Below, piece after piece: positions 42,465 through 44,500 of a DNA stretch of 44,500 nucleotides. Positions within the stretch are counted from its first letter, which is position 1, and each line of letters begins with the position of its first letter. Origin of the DNA: Prorocentrum cordatum (taxonomy: Eukaryota > Sar > Dinophyceae > Prorocentrales > Prorocentraceae); NCBI GenBank assembly GCA_963575745.1, contig CAUYUJ010016137.1, forward strand, positions 71,501 through 116,000, given 5' to 3'. A model generated the notes under the pieces. That model was not told the origin of the DNA. It did no database searches and worked only from the letters and a program-made list of their open reading frames with translations. The position numbers and the translations under genes were made by a program.

Positions 42465-42660
42465 ACTCTCCTCATCCTCGGCCACGTCCACCTCGTCCTC
42501 CTCATCCTCGTCCTCGTCCTCGCCCTCGACCTCGTCCACCTTCTCCTCGTTCTCCTCGTCATCCACCTCGTCATACTCTTCCCTCCTCGTCCTCGTATTC
42601 GTCCACCTCTTCCTCTTCGAGCACCGCGTTCTCCCCATCCTCCCTGTGTTCCTTCTCCAG
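42465..42660. repeat. (CTCGTC/TCC)n tract
   Basis: CTCGTCC and TCATCCTCG repeats. Confidence 0.88.
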
Positions 42661-42929
42661 CTAGAAACGCCTCCACCTCCCGCAGAGGGAGTAGGAGGAG
42701 GCTTCAAGGAAGCGGCGCCCGTCCGTCGGAGGACGAACATGGGGGAGGAGGCGGGGCGGAACGAGACCCTTCGCGAAGGGAGCGTGGAGGGAAGGAGGGC
42801 AAACTGAGGGGCAACGATATGGGGGACTTAGTATGGCCAGGGTTCCTCTGGAGGGTATCATCAACGAGTGCGGTGAAGAGGGGGGGGAGTCTCCAAAGAG
42901 CCTCCTCCCCCCCCCCTTCACCGAAGAGC

Positions 42930-43045
42930 CTCTCGGACGAGCCTCTGGGGGCCGCCGACAAGCCTCTCGGAGCCGCCGAAGAGCCTCTCGGGCTCTCCGA
43001 GGAGCCTCTTGGAGCAGCTGAAGAGCCTCTTGGACTCTCCGAGGC
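42930..43045 (+). repeat. 21-bp tandem repeat, five units
   Basis: GAGCCTCTCGG plus ten variable bases; the plus frame reads EPLGAAD, KPLGAAE, EPLGLSE in sevens. It lies within a 220-codon frame (42459-43121) that starts in a simple repeat, so coding is unproven. Confidence 0.8.
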
Positions 43046-43059
43046 CTGCAGAATCTCCA

Positions 43060-43440
43060 AGGAGCCCTCCAAGGAGGCCCCCAAAGAGCCCTCAGAGGGG
43101 GGGGGGGAATCATTGATCTAGAATCCGCGATACATCGCCGATAGATCGGCGACATGCCGGCCCAAGGGGGCCCCAAGACGGCCCCAGAAGCTTCCAAAAC
43201 GACCCAGGAGGGCCCCAGGACGGCCCCAAGAGGAGGCCCAGAGGGGGAACCCGATTGAACATTTCGAGCACTCGGCCCCGAAAAAACCTGAGGAGGCGCC
43301 AGTAGGCCCCCAAGAGGCTCCCACGAGGCCCCCGAGAGGCCCAAAAGAGGCTCCTAGAGACCTCAAAACGGCTTCCAAGAGGCATCAAAAACGCTGCCAG
43401 GAGAGCCCAGAAAAGCCCAAGAGCAGAGCGGCGATCCGCC
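43060..43440 (+). repeat. GGCC-rich CCAAGAGGC repeat region
   Basis: Related to 14.8-16.5 kb. A CGATACATCGCCGATAGATC stretch near 43130 resembles the interior of the CTAGGCCTCC element family and may be a remnant. Confidence 0.65.
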
Positions 43441-43574
43441 AACCGCCCCCGACGAAATCCCAAGAAGCTGAAAGCCAAAGTTTCCCAGAAATCGTTCCGC
43501 AAACTCCGCTTTTCACTCTTACTGCCGCCCCAAGGGGTCGGCGTTGCGGCGTCAGCCAATAAATCATCGCAGAC

Positions 43575-44345
43575 TACCGTTCCTGGGACTTCAGCACCGC
43601 GAGTCAACGTGACTGTTGCGCCCTGGCAACCCTGAATCGCACAGGAACGTCATTTATGGGATTTCAACAAATATAACCAGTGAAACTGGTGTGAACTTTT
43701 GAAACGCATGTGCGCGCTAGGGTGAAGGCCACACTTTGAGAAGGATCCGCCCTCAATCAGTGAAGCCCTTGTAAATTGCTGGAACTCATGTGCGCGGCGC
43801 TAACGCGAGAACCATAGTTTGAAAAGGAACCACGCTCCTTCAGTGCGAACTTTTGAACCGACTGTGCGCGGCGCGAATACGAGGACCATACTTTGAAAAC
43901 GGGCCGCCCTCATCTGTGAAACTGCTGCAAGCTTTTAAAACGACTGCGCGCGGCAATGAGGCAAAGGCCACAATTTGAAAATGAACCGCTCTTCATCAAT
44001 GAAACCCTTACGAACCTCTGAAACGAACGTGCGCGGCGCTAACGCGAGAACCAGATGTTGAAAAATAACCACCTTTCATCCGTGAATATTCTGCCAACTG
44101 TTGAAACAAGTATGCGCGGCACTGAAGCGAAACACATTCTCTTGAATCCAGACCACCCGCCATCCGTGAGGCTGCTGCAAGCTTGAAAAACAACTGTGCG
44201 CGCGCTACAACGAGAACAGCATTTTGAACACGGCCAGCCCTCAATGCGTGAAGCTATTGGAAACGTCAAGCTTCAAGATCAGAAATGGTGAGGAAGTCTC
44301 AGGCGAAACGCCTGGCCCGCACCACCGACACGCGGGAGTGCGACA
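43575..44345 (+). mobile_element. Composite repeat element K, copy 3
   Basis: Left module CAACGTGACTGTTGCGCCCT, then about seven 81-bp units (43660-44250) with ATGTGCGCGGCGC, ACGCGAGAACCA and GAAAC words, then AAATGGTGAGGAAGTCTCAG and GAGTGCGACACGGGATTGAG. A TCC tract follows. It has more units than copies 1 (four) and 2 (three). Confidence 0.78.
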
Positions 44346-44374
44346 CGGGATTGAGCAGAGGAGCCTCGCACATG

Positions 44375-44500
44375 GGAGGATCCTCCTCCTCGTCTTCCCT
44401 CTCCCCTCCTCTTCCTCCTCTTCCTCCTCCCCACCTCCTCCTGGTCCTCCTCCTGTTCCTCCTCCTCCTCCTCCTCCTCCTCCTCCTCCTCCTCCTCTCC
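44375..44500. repeat. (TCC)n tract, runs off the window
   Basis: TCC/CTC repeats to the last base. Confidence 0.95.

Overview
The window looks like nuclear DNA of a dinoflagellate. The main evidence is a set of degenerate copies of the dinoflagellate spliced leader (DinoSL, CCGTAGCCATTTTGGCTCAA) just upstream of the few credible reading frames, all on the minus strand: 3759-3780 (19 of 22 positions match), 9759-9780, 13035-13055, and a cluster at 35030-35089. Such relics are the known signature of spliced-leader mRNAs copied back into the genome. The extreme repeat load, long trinucleotide tracts, GC-rich background and very low gene density also fit a dinoflagellate. The genus cannot be fixed from the sequence. 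No rRNA, tRNA, CRISPR array or bacterial-type gene was seen.

Layout. 1-2.6 kb: an (ACT)n tract, then a satellite of about 709 bp. 2.7-3.8 kb: a small degenerate gene (minus) with a spliced-leader relic. 4.2-9.8 kb: the main gene-like feature, a broken superfamily-1-like helicase gene with a cysteine-rich tail (minus), interrupted by a 1071-bp piece of the 709-bp satellite flanked by a 15-bp target duplication. 10.4-14.7 kb: a 27/28/25-bp higher-order satellite, its dimeric relative, (CGT)n and (ACT)n tracts, and a 0.3-kb element made from the two ends of the helicase locus. 14.8-16.5 kb: GGCC-rich repeats. 17.25-17.39 kb: an isolated AT-rich island. 19-24.5 kb: GGA/TCC tracts, inverted-repeat elements and a composite repeat element. 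24.8-25.6 kb: a 78-bp minisatellite. 26-29 kb: tandem duplications and a GGCTGA tract. 29-32.3 kb: GC-rich repeats. 33.2-35.1 kb: a Gln/Ala-rich reading frame with phase breaks behind three spliced-leader relics (minus). 35.6-44.5 kb: more short inverted-repeat elements, minisatellites and further copies of families seen earlier.

The genes do not form an operon or pathway. The coherent story is genome dynamics. Retroposed genes carry spliced-leader relics. A shared 5' leader cassette (relic, short untranslated part, ATGGAGA start) precedes three otherwise different loci. A segment that looks like an intron in the helicase gene recurs next to that cassette elsewhere. Several families of short inverted-repeat elements recur at two or three places each. 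Most long open frames here are products of repeats without stop codons and are not annotated as genes. I found no convincing new enzymatic or defence system. The most novel-looking signals are the leader cassette/introner-like repeat and the satellite insertion with a clean target duplication.
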